Assembly: GCA_026182355.1 (NCBI GenBank)
Contig: JAPFBL010000932.1
Coordinates: forward strand, 1-64,000
DNA from: Hermatobates lingyangjiaoensis
Lineage: Eukaryota; Arthropoda; Insecta; Hemiptera; Hermatobatidae
Reading direction: 5' to 3'
Length of the DNA stretch: 64,000 nucleotides
Each line of letters begins with the position of its first letter. Within the stretch, counting starts at the first letter, position 1. Below are positions 52,130 through 62,960 of this stretch, piece after piece. Made by a program: the position numbers and the translations under genes. The notes under the pieces were generated by a model. It saw only the letters and a list, made by a program, of their open reading frames with translations, searched no databases and had not been told where the DNA came from.

Positions 52130-55100
52130 ATAACTAAAATAAAATTTCAAGAAAAATATATGAAATTTTGATCTAGATGAGCAAATATAAAATATCAATA
52201 TATATTGCTCAATTCTAATAATTAGGTATGATTTTACAATTAAATCATATGTTAATCAAAGTATAATTTTCTTCTGAGGTATTCGGAATTCTTAAGCAGG
52301 ATATAATCAAAGTGTATAAAATCAAAGTTGTATGCAATTATAATGCAAATAGTATCGTTCAAGCAGATCATGCTCTATTCAATGTTATATATTGCCAATT
52401 ATGACAGATAATGTGCAAATTTAATTACAAAATATGAAATATTAGTAAAGAGAAATGAAATTGTGATCCAGATGTGCAATATATATAATATCATTCGATG
52501 ATGCTGAATTCTAATAATTAGGTGTAAAACTTCAATTAAGTCATTGGTTAAATTAATGTATTTCAACTGAGGTATTTGGAATTCTTAAGCATGATATAAT
52601 CAAAGTGTGTACAGTCAAAGTTGTATGCAATTATAATGCAAATAGTATCATTCAATGCATAGTATACTCTATTCAATGTTATATACTGCCAACTATAACA
52701 GATAAAGTTCAAATTTAATTACAAAATATGAAATTTCAATAAAGAGAAATGAAATTGTCATCCAGATGTGCAATATATATAATATCTTTCTATGATGCTG
52801 AATTCTAATAATTAGGTCTGAAAGTAATATTAAATCATATGTTAAGAAAAGTATAGTTTTCTACTGAGGTATTCGGAATTCTTGAGCAGGGTATAATCAA
52901 AGTGTGTATAGTCAAAGTTGTATGCAATTATAATTCATATAGTGTCGTTCGAAGCAGAGCATGCTCTATTCAATGTTATATATTGCCAATTATAACAAAT
53001 AATGTGCAAATTTAATTATAGAAAATAAAATTTCAATAAGAATATATGAAGATTTGATCTAGTTGAGCATTATATAATATATAATTTTATGATGCTCTAT
53101 TCTAATAATTAGGTGTGAATTCCAATTATGTCATAGGTGAATTAAGTTATGTCAACTTAGGTATTTGGGATTCTTATGGAGGATATAATCAAAGTGTATA
53201 CAGTCAAACTTGTATACAATTATAATGCAAATAATATCGTTCGAAGTAGATTCTACCCTGTTCCATGTTATATATTGCCAATTATAACGGTTGATGTGCA
53301 AAATTAATTAGAAAATATGAAATTTCAATAAGGAGAAATGAAATTGTCATCCAGATGTGCAATATAACATAAATCATTCTATGATGCTGAATTCTATTAT
53401 TTAGGTGTAAAATTTCAATTAAATCATTGGTTAGTTAATGTATTTCAACTGAGGTATTTGAAATTTTTAAGCATGATATAATCAAAGTGTATAGTCAAAG
53501 TTGTATGCAATTATAATGGAAATAGTACCATTCAATGCATAGTATGCTCTATTCAATGTTATATACCGCCAACTGTAACAGATAATGTTCAAATTTAATT
53601 ACAAAATATGAAATTTGAATAAAGAGAAATGAAATTGTGATCCAGATGTGCTATATATATAATATCATTCTATGGTACTGAATTCTAATAATTAGGTCTG
53701 AAAGTACAATTAAATCATATATTCGGAATTCTTGAGCAGGGTATAATCAAAGTGTGTATAGTCAAAGTTGTATGCAATTATAATTCATATAGTGTCGTTC
53801 GAAGTAGAGCATGCTCTCTTCAATGTTATATATTGCCAATTATAACAAATAATGTGCAAATTTAATTATAGAAAATAAAATTTCAATAAGAATATATGAA
53901 GATTTGATCTAGTTGAGCATTATATAATATATAATTTTATGATGCTCTATTCTAATAATTAGGTGTGAATTCCAATTATGTCATAGGTGAATTAAGTTAT
54001 GTCAACTTAAGTATTTGGAATTCTTAAGGAGGATATAATCAAAGTGTATACAGTCAAAGTTGTATGCAATTATAATGGAAATAGTATAGTTCGAAGCAGA
54101 TTATACTATATTCCAGGTTATATATTGCCAATTATAACGGTTGATGTGCAAAATTAATCACAAAATATGAAATGTCAATAAAGAGAAATGAAATTGTCAT
54201 CCAAATGTGCAATATAACATAAATCATTCTATGATGCTGAAATCTATTATTTAGGTGTAAAATTTCAATTAAATCATTGGTTAATTAATGTATTTCAACT
54301 GAGGTATTTGAAATTTTTAAGCATGATATAATCAAAGTGTATAGTCAAAGTTGTATGCAATTATAATGGAAAGAGTATCATTCAATGCATAGTATGCTCT
54401 ATTCAATGTTATATACCGCCAACTGTAACAGATAATGTGCAAATTTAATTACAAAATATGAAATTTCAATAAAGAGAAATTAAATTGTCATCCAGATGTG
54501 CAATATATCCTATATCATTCTGAATATTACAATTAAAAATATTGCAATTAAATTAGTCTGAAAGTACAATTAAGTCATATGTATTCGGAATTCTTGAGCA
54601 GGGTATAATAAAAGTGTGTATAGTCAAAGTTTTATGGAATTATAATGCAAATAGTATCGTTCGATGCAGAGCATGCTCTATTCAATGTTATATACTGCAA
54701 ATTATAACAAATAATGTGCAAATTTAATCCGAGAAAATAAAATTTCTATAAGAATATATGAAATTTTGATCTCTTTGAGAAATATATATTATATTATTCT
54801 ATGAAACTCAATTCTAATAATTAGAAGTAAAATTTCAATTAACTCATTGGTTAAATTAATGTTTTTTAACTGAAGCCTTTGGAATTCTTTAGCATGATAT
54901 AATCAAAGTGTATACAGTCAAGGTTGTATGCAATTATAATGCAAATAGTATCGTTCAATGCATAGTATACTCTATTCAATGTTATATACTGCCAAATATA
55001 ACAGATAATGTGCAAATTTAATTACAAAATATGAAATTTCAATAAAGAGAAATGAAATTGTCATCCAGATGTGCAATATATCATATATCATTCTGAATAT

Positions 55101-58100
55101 TACAATTAAAAATATTACAATTAATTTGGTCTGAATGTACAATTAAATCATAGGTATTCGGAATTCTTGAGCAGGGTATAATCAAATTGTGTATAGTCAA
55201 TGTTGTATGCAATTATAATGCAAATAGTATCGTTCGAAGAAGAACATGCTCTATTCAATGTTATACATTGCCAATTATAACAAATAATGTGCAAATTTAA
55301 TCACAGAAAATAAAATTTCAATAAGAATATCTGAAATTTTGATCTAGTTGAGCATTATATAATATATAATTTTATGATGCTCTATTCTAATAATTAGGTG
55401 TGAATTCCAATTATGTCATAGGTGAATTATGTTATGTCAACTTAGGTATTTGGAATTCTTAAGCATGATATAATCAAAGTGTATGCAGTCAAACTTGTAT
55501 ACAATTATAATGGAAATATATCATTCCATGCATAGTATGCTCTATTCAATGTTATATACTTCCAACTATAACAGATAATGTGCAAATTTAATTACAAAGT
55601 ATGAATTTTCAATAAAGAGAAATGAAATTGTGATCCAGATGTGCAATATAACATAAATCTTTCTATAATGCTGAATTCTAATAATTAGGTGTAAAATTTC
55701 AATTAACTCATTGCTTAAATTAATGTTTTTCAACTAAAGCATTTGGAATTGTTAAGCATGATATAATCAAAGTGTATGGAGTCAAACTTGTATACAATTA
55801 TAATGGAAATATATCTTTCCAAGCATAGTATGCTCTATTCAATGTTATATACTGCCAACTATAACAGATAATGTGCAAATTTAATTACAAAGTATGAAAT
55901 TTCAATAAAGAGAAATGAAATTGTCATCCAGTTGTGCAATATAACATAAATCTTTCTATAATGCTGAATTCTAATAATTAGGTGTAAAATTTCAATTAAC
56001 TCATTGGTTAAATTAATGATTTTCAACTGAAGCATTTGGAATTCTTAAGCATGATATAATCAAAGTGTATGCAGTCAAACTTGTATACAATTATAATGGA
56101 AATATATCATTCCATGCATAGTATGCTCTATTCAATGTTATATACTGCCAACTATAACAGATAATGTGCAAATTTAATTACAAAGTATGAATTTTCAATA
56201 AAGAGAAATGAAATTGTGATCCAGATGTGCAATATAACATAAATCTTTCTATAATGCTGAATTCTAATAATTAGGTGTAAAATTTCAATTAACTCATTGG
56301 TTAAATTAATGTTTTTCAACTAAAGCATTTGAAATTCTTAAGCATGATATAATCAAAGTGTATGCAGTCAAACTTGTATACAATTATAATGGAAATATAT
56401 CATTCCATGCATAGTATGCTCTATTCAATGTTATATACTGCGAAATATAACAGATAATGTGCAAATTTAATTACAAAGTATGAAATTTCAATAAAGAGAA
56501 ATGAAATTGTCATCCAGATGTGCAATATAACATAAATCTTTCTATAATGCTGAATTCTAATAATTAGGTGTACAATTTCAATTAACTCATTGGTTAAATT
56601 AATGTTTTTCAACTAAAGCATTTGGAATTCTTAAGCATGATATAATCAAAGTGTATGCAGTCAAACTTGTATACAATTATAATGGAAATATATCATTCCA
56701 TGCATAGTATGCTCTATTCAATGTTATATACTTCCAACTATAACAGATAAAGTGCAAATTTAATTACAAAGTATGAAATTTCAATAAAGAGAAATGAAAT
56801 TGTCATCCAGATGTGCAATATAACATAAATCTTTCTATAATGCTGAATTCTAATAATTAGGTGTACAATTTCAATTAACTCATTGGTTAAATTAATGTTT
56901 TTCAACTAAAGCATTTGGAATTCTTAAGCATGATATAATCAAAGTGTATGCAGTCAAACTTCTATACAATTATAATGGAAATATATCATTCCAAGCATAG
57001 TATGCTCTATTCAATGTTATATACTGCCAACTATAACAGATAATGTGCAAATTTAATTACAAAGTATGAATTTTCAATAAAGAGAAATGAAATTGTCATC
57101 CAGATGTGCAATATAACATAAATCTTTCTATAATGCTGAATTCTAATAATTAGGTGTAAATTTCAATTAACTCATTGGTTAAATTAATGTTTTCAACTGA
57201 AGCATTTGGAATTCTTAAGCATGATATAATCAAAGTGTATCAGTCAAACTTGTATACAATTATAATGGAAATTATCATTCCATGCATAGTATGCTCTATT
57301 CAATGTTTATACTGCCAACTATAACAGATAATGTGCAAATTTAATTACAAAGTATGAATTTCAATAAAGAGAAATGAAATTGTCATCCAGATGTGCAATA
57401 TAAATAAATCTTTCTATAATGCTGAATTCTAATAATTAGGTGTAAAATTTCAATTAATCATTGGTTAAATTACTGATTTTCAACTGAAGCATTTGGAATT
57501 CTTAAGCATGATATAATCAAAGTGTATGCAGTCAAACTTGTATACAATTATAATGGAAATATATCATTCCAAGCATAGTATGCTCTATTCAATGTTATAT
57601 ACTGCCAACTATAACAGATAATGTGCAAATTTAATTACAAAGTATGAATTTTTAATAAAGAGAAATGAAATTGTGATCCAGATGTGCAAGATATATATTA
57701 TCATTCTATGATGCTGAATTCTAATAATTAGGTTTGAAAGTACAATTAAATCATAGGTATTCGGAATTCTTGAGCAGGGTATAATCAAAGTGTGTATAGT
57801 CAATGTTGTATGCAATTATAATGCAAATAGTATCGTTCGAAGCAGTGTATGCTCTATTCAATGTTATATATTGCCAATTATAACAAATAATGTGCAAATT
57901 TAATCACAGAAAATAAAATTTCATTAAGAATATATGAAATTTTGATCTAGTTGAGCATTATATAATATATCATTCTAGGATGCTCAATTCTAATAATTAG
58001 GTGTGAATTCCAATTAAGTCATTGGATAATTAATGTATTTCAAATGAGGTATTTAGAATTCTTAAGCAGGATATAATCAAAGTGTGTACAGTCAAAGTTG

Positions 58101-58108
58101 TATCTTGA
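52130..58108. repeat. 293-bp satellite array, about twenty units
   Basis: The phrase ttctaataattaggtgtaaa recurs at about 292-298 bp, with near-constant 293-bp steps from 55681 to 57146. Units include gcatgatataatcaaagtgt, ctctattcaatgttatatac and gtgcaaatttaattacaaa. The left half (52130-55500) has several unit variants, two of which (53030 and 53880 region) repeat as a block of about 850 bp, i.e. a three-unit higher-order repeat. The right half is more uniform. Open frames here are chance. Confidence 0.93.
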
Positions 58109-58111
58109 CAA

Positions 58112-58210
58112 AGATACAACACAGATAGATACAGGAATAATCCACTTTTATATTTCAACCATTGTCGCTATCAGAAGGCGAAGAGTCCTGCAGGAAGGTA
58201 GAGCGGCAAC
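58112..58210 (-). repeat. PLE pLTR family C, left arm, inserted at the satellite edge
   Basis: It begins inside the satellite word gtcaaagttgtat and continues acacagatagatacaggaat, with a diverged core (atatttcaaccattgtcgct, atcag). It marks the abrupt right end of the 293-bp array. Confidence 0.62.
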
Positions 58211-58270
58211 ATATGTACATATGTACATATATACATACATATATAGACATATATACATATATGTATATAA
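58211..58270. repeat. (ACATATGT)n/(ATACAT)n microsatellite
   Basis: Short imperfect palindromic microsatellite. Confidence 0.85.
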
Positions 58271-58302
58271 AAATTAATAATCAACAATAACTCTTGATAT
58301 AA

Positions 58303-58622
58303 TATATGAATTAAACACAACAATAAACAAATATAAATAATTACAATGCTCTAAGGCCATTCGTTACAACATCATCAGACAGCTAATGAACTAGATGAAA
58401 TATTAATAAAAGAAATAAGTAAGCAGATCAAGGCTCCTTCAATTTTAGGAACATTAAATTCAGACAGGGATGCCAGCAATCCTGAAGACTTTGATCAGCC
58501 AGGTTAACTGGTTATTATATTTTTTGTTTGATTCATTTAGAACTCTGATGATGTTGTAACGAAAGGCCTTAGAGCATTGTAATTAATTTATGTTTGTTTA
58601 TTGTGGTGTTTAATTCATATAT
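58303..58622. repeat. Foldback pair of PLE pLTR family I (second subfamily)
   Basis: Arms about 58303-58380 and 58545-58620 are mirrored around ~160 bp. Right core: CTGATGA (58545-58551), extra T, GTT/AAC helix with GT loop, GAAA (58561-58564), palindrome AGGCCT, T, AG pairing with CT. The inner 160 bp (aggctccttcaattttagga, cctgaagactttgatcagcc) may be a piece of element body. Confidence 0.7.
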
Positions 58623-58624
58623 AT

Positions 58625-58765
58625 ATAATAGTATAAGTTGGCAGCAGATTCTCATTTAAACATATTTAATTAAAATAAACGGCAGCTTCATCATTCACGA
58701 CTTTAATACTTGTCCTTTCCAGCCTCCTGACTATTTCTCTTTGAGTGGAGGGAAGTTTCCTCAAA
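58625..58765 (-). pseudogene. Inverted PLE ORF start, diverged
   Basis: The minus strand encodes LPPLKEK, then IVRRLERTSIKVVNDEA-like codons and CLNENLLPTYT, ending at (TA)n, with a stop in place of one codon near 58735. It is the same fragment, with the same end point, as 35867. Confidence 0.62.
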
Positions 58766-58888
58766 ATATATATATATATATATAATAAAGATTTATATAT
58801 ATTTAATCTATATATATATATATTTATTATATATATAAATATATATACATATATTTAATATATCATTAAGATATCTTAATATATATAA
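58766..58888. repeat. (TA)n-rich tract
   Basis: TA runs with ATT and ATTAAG interruptions. Confidence 0.85.
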
Positions 58889-59097
58889 AGATTTCACATA
58901 AACACATGTAATAACAATCAATGCTCAAACCACAATATGAAAATGGGAACACAAGATTAAGATCTTTCAACCGTAACAAGTGGTCATTGTCAGAGTCAAA
59001 AACCCAACTGAAAAATTGATGCAGAAAACATTAGGTGAGGAGTTTAGAAGAGTGTGAGGGAAGAATAGTATTTTAAAAGGGTGAAAGCGCAGGAATG
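58889..59097 (-). repeat. Extended family-A pLTR, left arm
   Basis: Family-A left arm with a slightly changed core (CTGACAATGACC) plus the extension found at 2390-2590 (gatgcagaaaacattaggtg, agtattttaaaagggtgaaa). Confidence 0.65.
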
Positions 59098-59432
59098 CCA
59101 CAACAGAACTCACTTCGATATTTCGACATCTGTCATCATCTGGAAGAAGTGAGAAGTAGTCGAGTTATAAATATATAAATGAACACACACACACATAATA
59201 TATATATATGAGTTTAAAAATGAAGAAAAGCAACGCACAGAGAAAGTGACAGACTTACAAACTGAAATTTTCGGATAATCCGTCGTCAGGAGAAAAGAGA
59301 ATGGGCGACCAAGCACGCCGGTAACACAACGGCAGGAAACCGACTGACTGTGTCTCTTTCTGTGTTTGTTGCTTTTCTTCATTTTTGAACTGATTTGCGT
59401 CAAGTTTGGACCGTTTTTTTTCGAATTTTTAG

Positions 59433-59489
<57 letters not shown>

Positions 59490-59660
59490 ATCAAACCACA
59501 ATATGAAAATGGGAAAACAAGACTTCCCATATATATATATATTTATAACTCGACTACTTCGTACTTCTTCCAGATAACGACAGATGTCGAATTATCGAAG
59601 TGAATTCTCTGTAGTGGCATTCTGTGTTCTTTCCTATTTGTTAAAATTTATTTATATATA
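59098..59660. repeat. Family-E foldback with a family-D unit in its loop
   Basis: Outer arms 59098-59175 and 59543-59640 (aactcacttcgatatttcga / tcgaattatcgaagtgaatt) are mirrored. Between them lie a family-D pair (59213-59430, core CTGACGACGGATTATCC then GAAA on the minus strand), a long (TA)n and a short family-A piece (59486-59525). This looks like an insertion into a pre-existing foldback. Confidence 0.65.
59433..59486. repeat. (TA)n tract
   Basis: About 50 bp of pure TA. Confidence 0.95.
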
Positions 59661-60238
59661 TATATATATTTCTATGAATTAAACCATTCTATGGTGTAAT
59701 ATAAAAAAACTTCATCAAATATTACATCTTAGAGCATCATCAGCAACTACATTCATCAAATATTTTAGATTTAAATTTAGTAAATTTTCAATTATACTTC
59801 CAATTATCCTTTGAACGAAATTATATATATTTTTTTTAAAATCTATTATAGAGAAGAGAAGATTTCCAATATGGTTTATTATCAAAATAATATTAATATT
59901 TTATTAATGATTGTTTACGAGCAGGGCAATATAGGAAATATTTAGTAATTAGCAAAAATATCTGATTATTGGTCCACAAATGCAGGACATATACCAAAAA
60001 AATATGATAGAACTGATTATGTTATTAAATAATGACCTTTAAATAAATATGAATTATTTTAAGTTTTAATAGTGGATATATGATATCAAAAAATAAATTT
60101 TCTTTTTGTTTTCATTGTTCATTATTTTGCTAGATTATTTAATTTCATTGGATATCGGTTTTTTCTTTATTTATAGAATATATGTATCTATATGTATTCT
60201 AATATTCTCAATATTAATATATGAGAATTTTGTTTTTT
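59661..60238. other. AT-rich spacer
   Basis: A possible very decayed arm at 59680-59750 (aaaccattctatggtg, agagcatcatcagcaact) is too short to assign. Otherwise nothing. Confidence 0.35.
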
Positions 60239-60239
60239 C

Positions 60240-60442
60240 TTATTTTTCTTGAACTGTGCCCCTTGTGTCAACACTGTTGGTTACCTAACATTGAGTCAAA
60301 AGTCCACTTAGTATCCCTATGTCTTCTGTCCTGATGAAAGATTCAAATGAAAATTAGAGATAGAAAGGCACACTGTGTACTCAAAGCTTACTCTGAATAG
60401 TTTGTTGTTCTTTGTGGACTGATTTCTTACTGTTTACATACA

Positions 60443-60445
<3 letters not shown>
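60240..60445 (+). repeat. Decayed family-B-like right arm
   Basis: caacactgttggttacctaa, then ccacttagtatccctatgtc, ttctgtcctgatgaaagatt, aattagagatagaaag follow the order of the 1500-1650 right arm. The core is damaged. (TA)n follows. Confidence 0.55.
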
Positions 60446-60474
<29 letters not shown>

Positions 60475-60480
60475 TATGTA
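60446..60480. repeat. (TA)n tract
   Basis: TA run with one ATA break. Confidence 0.9.
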
Positions 60481-60897
60481 ATTTTTTTGAGGGTTGAGGT
60501 CCAATGATTTTAAACTAGTCCTTTGCTGACGTTTCGACGTATATTAAGTCATCTTCAGGGCTACAACATGAATCTTCAGGGCTTTACAATTAGCACTACT
60601 ATTACTACTATTTTGGTTATTTATTACATTTTAATATGTTCGGTAAGAAAGAGGAATTTATATAAGTATTTATATAATATAAGAGGACTTATGTAAGTAA
60701 CAAAGTAACAAAGGGGAAACTGGAAGTAACTGTAGATATCAAAATGTAATAAATAATCAAATAGCAGTAATAGTAGTGCTAATTGTAAAACAATCATGTT
60801 GTAGCCCTGAAGATGACATAAATATTTGTCAAAACGTCGGCAAAAGGATTAGTTTCAAATCATTCGACCTCAACCCTCAAAAAAATTACATCATATA
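60481..60897. repeat. Foldback pair of PLE pLTR family J
   Basis: Arms 60481-60610 and 60765-60897 are mirrored. The left core (minus strand, 60532-60558) is CTGAAGA, T, GAC/GTC helix, GAAA, palindrome ACGT, then C. The right core is CTGAAGA (60807-60813), T, GACA/TGTC, but AAAA replaces GAAA. GCC before and GGC after form helix I. Some 150 bp between contain mirrored pieces around a second small repeat. Confidence 0.7.
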
Positions 60898-60947
60898 AAT
60901 ATTGGGTCAAGAAAAGAAATCATGATATGTATATATATATATACAAA

Positions 60948-61230
60948 ACAAAAGTTTAACGGGACTCGGTCAGTTCTTCAGGTTCAAATTAAACTCTCAT
61001 TGCCAACGTTTCGGTGTTTATTTAAAACCTTTTTCATAGGAAGAAGTATAAATTCACATACTATTTTTCTTTGTTAAATAATTTGTAATGTAATACTTAG
61101 TTTTTCTGTTTCAAAATTTATACTTCTCCCTATGAAAAAGGTTTTAAATAAAAAACGAAAAGTTGGCAATGAGAGTTTAATTTGAACCTGAAGAACTGAC
61201 AGAGTCCCGATAAGCTAAAGTTTTATATAT
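60948..61230. repeat. Foldback pair of PLE pLTR family F
   Basis: Arms are mirrored around ~61075 (gggactcggtcagttcttca; tgaagaactgacagagtccc). Helix GGTTTT/AAAACC and GAAACGTTGGC are present, but CTATGAA replaces CTGANGA, so the hammerhead core is not complete in this family. Confidence 0.66.
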
Positions 61231-61235
61231 ATATA

Positions 61236-61493
61236 TGTAAACCAATTAAAAAAAGATAGCACACAGATAGACACAGGAATAACTCACTTCTATATTTCGA
61301 CTATCGTCGTCATCAGAAGGCGAAGAGTCCCGCAGGAAGACAAAGCGGCGACTCTGTCTTTCTGCGGGATACTTCGCTTTCTGATGACGACGATGGTCGA
61401 AATATAGTTGTGAGTTATTCCTGCGTCTATCTGTGTGCTATCTTTTTTTTAATTGTTTTTTATGTAAAATTCCGTTGGACCGTTTCATTTAAT

Positions 61494-61495
<2 letters not shown>
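61236..61495. repeat. Foldback pair of PLE pLTR family C
   Basis: Close to the 27350 copy. The right core is CTGATGA (61381-61387), C, GAC/GTC with GATG loop, GAAA (61399-61402), ATAT-like TAT, then A. Outer ends are accaattaaaaaaagatagc and tccgttggaccgtttcattt. Confidence 0.76.

Positions 61496-61496
<1 letters not shown>

Positions 61497-61532
<36 letters not shown>
61497..61532. repeat. (TA)n tract
   Basis: Boundary between the C foldback and a PLE fragment. Confidence 0.95.
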
Positions 61533-61535
<3 letters not shown>

Positions 61536-61848
61536 ATATATTTCAGTTAAAACCTACTACAGACCTGAAACGACCCCCCCCCCCCTCACATCCTCAAAAC
61601 ACAATCTTCTTATCAGATGTCTAAACCCCCAATAAAAAATAGTCCAAATTGTGAATTGACTCTCAAACGATTTAACATTAGATTTAATAATTTACATTAT
61701 ACTTTAGTCGTATGCATAGCCTGAAGATTGTCTACGAGACTGTAGACCGTAAAAGTAGTGTTTTATAGACTTCAATTTAGTTTTATATAATGAAAATGAT
61801 GAACAATCACTGAAACATGTCGAAAAATTAGTAATACCAATTGAAAAA
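61533..61848 (+). pseudogene. PLE fragment: ORF tail, decayed hammerhead-like core and next ORF start
   Basis: After (TA)n, the frame KTYYRPETTPPPP is open briefly and could be a C-terminal tail. CTGAAGA at about 61723 is followed by T, a six-pair GTCTAC/GTAGAC helix and CGTAAAA instead of GAAA. The leader gaacaatcactgaaac then precedes ATG (61817), as at 30056. The ORF start has an early stop (MSKN-stop). It is cut by a SINE body at 61849. Confidence 0.5.
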
Positions 61849-62012
61849 TTTATTCACACAAGAGGTGAATAAATCTGAATAGATAGTCCATAGGAGTGGA
61901 CGTTAAGCCGTTGGACCGAGCCAATACGATGTTAGGCACTTGTTAAAGATACCAACGTTAAATATACATGAGAGAGGCAAAATTTAGGACTCCTTCTGTA
62001 AAATCACTGATA
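61849..62012 (+). mobile_element. SINE body fragment
   Basis: The piece ttattcacacaagaggtgaa through ggagtggacgttaagccgtt, cgatgttaggcacttgttaa and gcaaaatttaggactcctt matches the body of the 40776 copy. The tRNA-like head is missing. It ends at cactgataaaac, then (TA)n. Confidence 0.7.
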
Positions 62013-62029
62013 AAACATATATATATATA

Positions 62030-62149
62030 TACTTAAAATAAACAGTGACACATAGACTGAAACATAACAATAGACTCATTTTCAATATTTCGACCGTAAT
62101 GGCAGTCGTCCTCAGAAGAAGAAGTGAATTGACGGAGGGACGACAGTCA

Positions 62150-62155
<6 letters not shown>
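62030..62155 (-). repeat. PLE pLTR family L, left arm
   Basis: Minus-strand core near 62090-62115: CTGAGGA, C, GAC/GTC helix with a TGCCATTACG loop, GAAA, ATAT, T. Only one arm is present, between (TA)n tracts. Confidence 0.6.
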
Positions 62156-62184
<29 letters not shown>

Positions 62185-62187
<3 letters not shown>

Positions 62188-62457
62188 ATAAAACCTGCCA
62201 GTTTTAATGTTTATATTTCTGTTTTGTTAGTTGAGTGTTAGAATTTAGTTTTTGTTAAAAAATTGTTAAATAGTTTTAAAATAGTATGTATATATGTTCA
62301 AAAATCACCCTGTAGATCGGTAACAATAAAAAAATGGACATATCATATGGTGAGTTAATACACCTAGTTCCTAGAGAAATCAAAGTAAGACTACGAGATT
62401 TGGAAAAGAAATCCAGAAAACTGATAAAGACAAAAGTGGGCAGAAAATTTAATCCCA

Positions 62458-62462
<5 letters not shown>
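62185..62462 (+). pseudogene. 5' leader and ORF start of a second-type PLE, truncated at (CA)n(TA)n
   Basis: The leader of about 150 bp leads to ATG at 62334: MDISYGELIHLVPREIKV, then RLRDLEKKSRKLIK and GRKFNPT, where (CA)n begins. It shares YGELIH, the KK-S-K-L spacing and the end point with 30076. No continuation into a reverse transcriptase is present. Confidence 0.58.

Positions 62463-62509
<47 letters not shown>
62459..62509. repeat. (CA)n(TA)n compound microsatellite
   Basis: Same structure and position relative to the ORF as 30222-30283. Confidence 0.95.
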
Positions 62510-62511
62510 AA

Positions 62512-62583
62512 ATTAAACTTACAGCTACAGAACACAAGAAAAAGAACAAACACTCACGAATCTCGATAATTTCGGCGTCTTCT

Positions 62584-62588
<5 letters not shown>
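62512..62588 (-). repeat. PLE pLTR arm, M-like
   Basis: agaacacaagaaaaagaaca, cactcacgaatctcgataat and ttcggcgtcttctt resemble the outer half of the family-M arm; it is cut by (TA)n inside the core. Confidence 0.45.

Positions 62589-62624
<36 letters not shown>
62589..62624. repeat. (TA)n tract
   Basis: Pure TA run next to the family-K palindrome. Confidence 0.95.
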
Positions 62625-62626
<2 letters not shown>

Positions 62627-62649
62627 TATAATGCCAGATTAGATATTGA

Positions 62650-62787
62650 AAAAGACGAGCCAATCACTGTTGCGTATCATTTTGGACACTTCTTATTGGT
62701 TGTTCGTGTACAACGAAAAAACACCCACAACCAATAAGAAGTGTCCAAAATGATACGCAACAGTGATTGGCTCGTCTTTTTCAATAT
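62650..62787. repeat. Near-perfect palindrome, family K
   Basis: An arm of about 58 bp starting attgaaaaagacgagccaat is perfectly mirrored across a short centre near 62710-62725 (gttcgtgtacaacgaaaaaa). It is bounded by TA-rich DNA. No hammerhead core. It would form a very stable hairpin. Confidence 0.8.
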
Positions 62788-62799
62788 ATATATATATAT

Positions 62800-62960
62800 C
62801 ACTTTTCTTGTCTTCAATAACATTGAGTTTCCACTCAATTACTCACAATGATGTTTTTGCATCTGGTGTTCCAGTTGAACTATTGACTCAGACGATGACC
62901 CATTGTTACCGTAGAATGATCTTACTCTTTTTTTTCATATTTCTCTCTAAAGATTAAAGC
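62800..62960 (+). repeat. Extended family-A pLTR, right arm, decayed
   Basis: caatgatgtttttgcatctg, ttccagttgaactattgact, then CAGACGATGACCCATTGTTA and GTAGAATGATCTTAC align with 3780-3890. Both CTGACGA and GAAA are altered. Confidence 0.58.

Noticed and set aside
56421..57815. Minus-strand frames in the 293-bp array
   Set aside because: Single-monomer open stretches in AT-rich satellite; not conserved between units.
60948..61230. Functional hammerhead in family F
   Set aside because: The helix and GAAAC are kept, but CTATGAA stands where CTGANGA is required.
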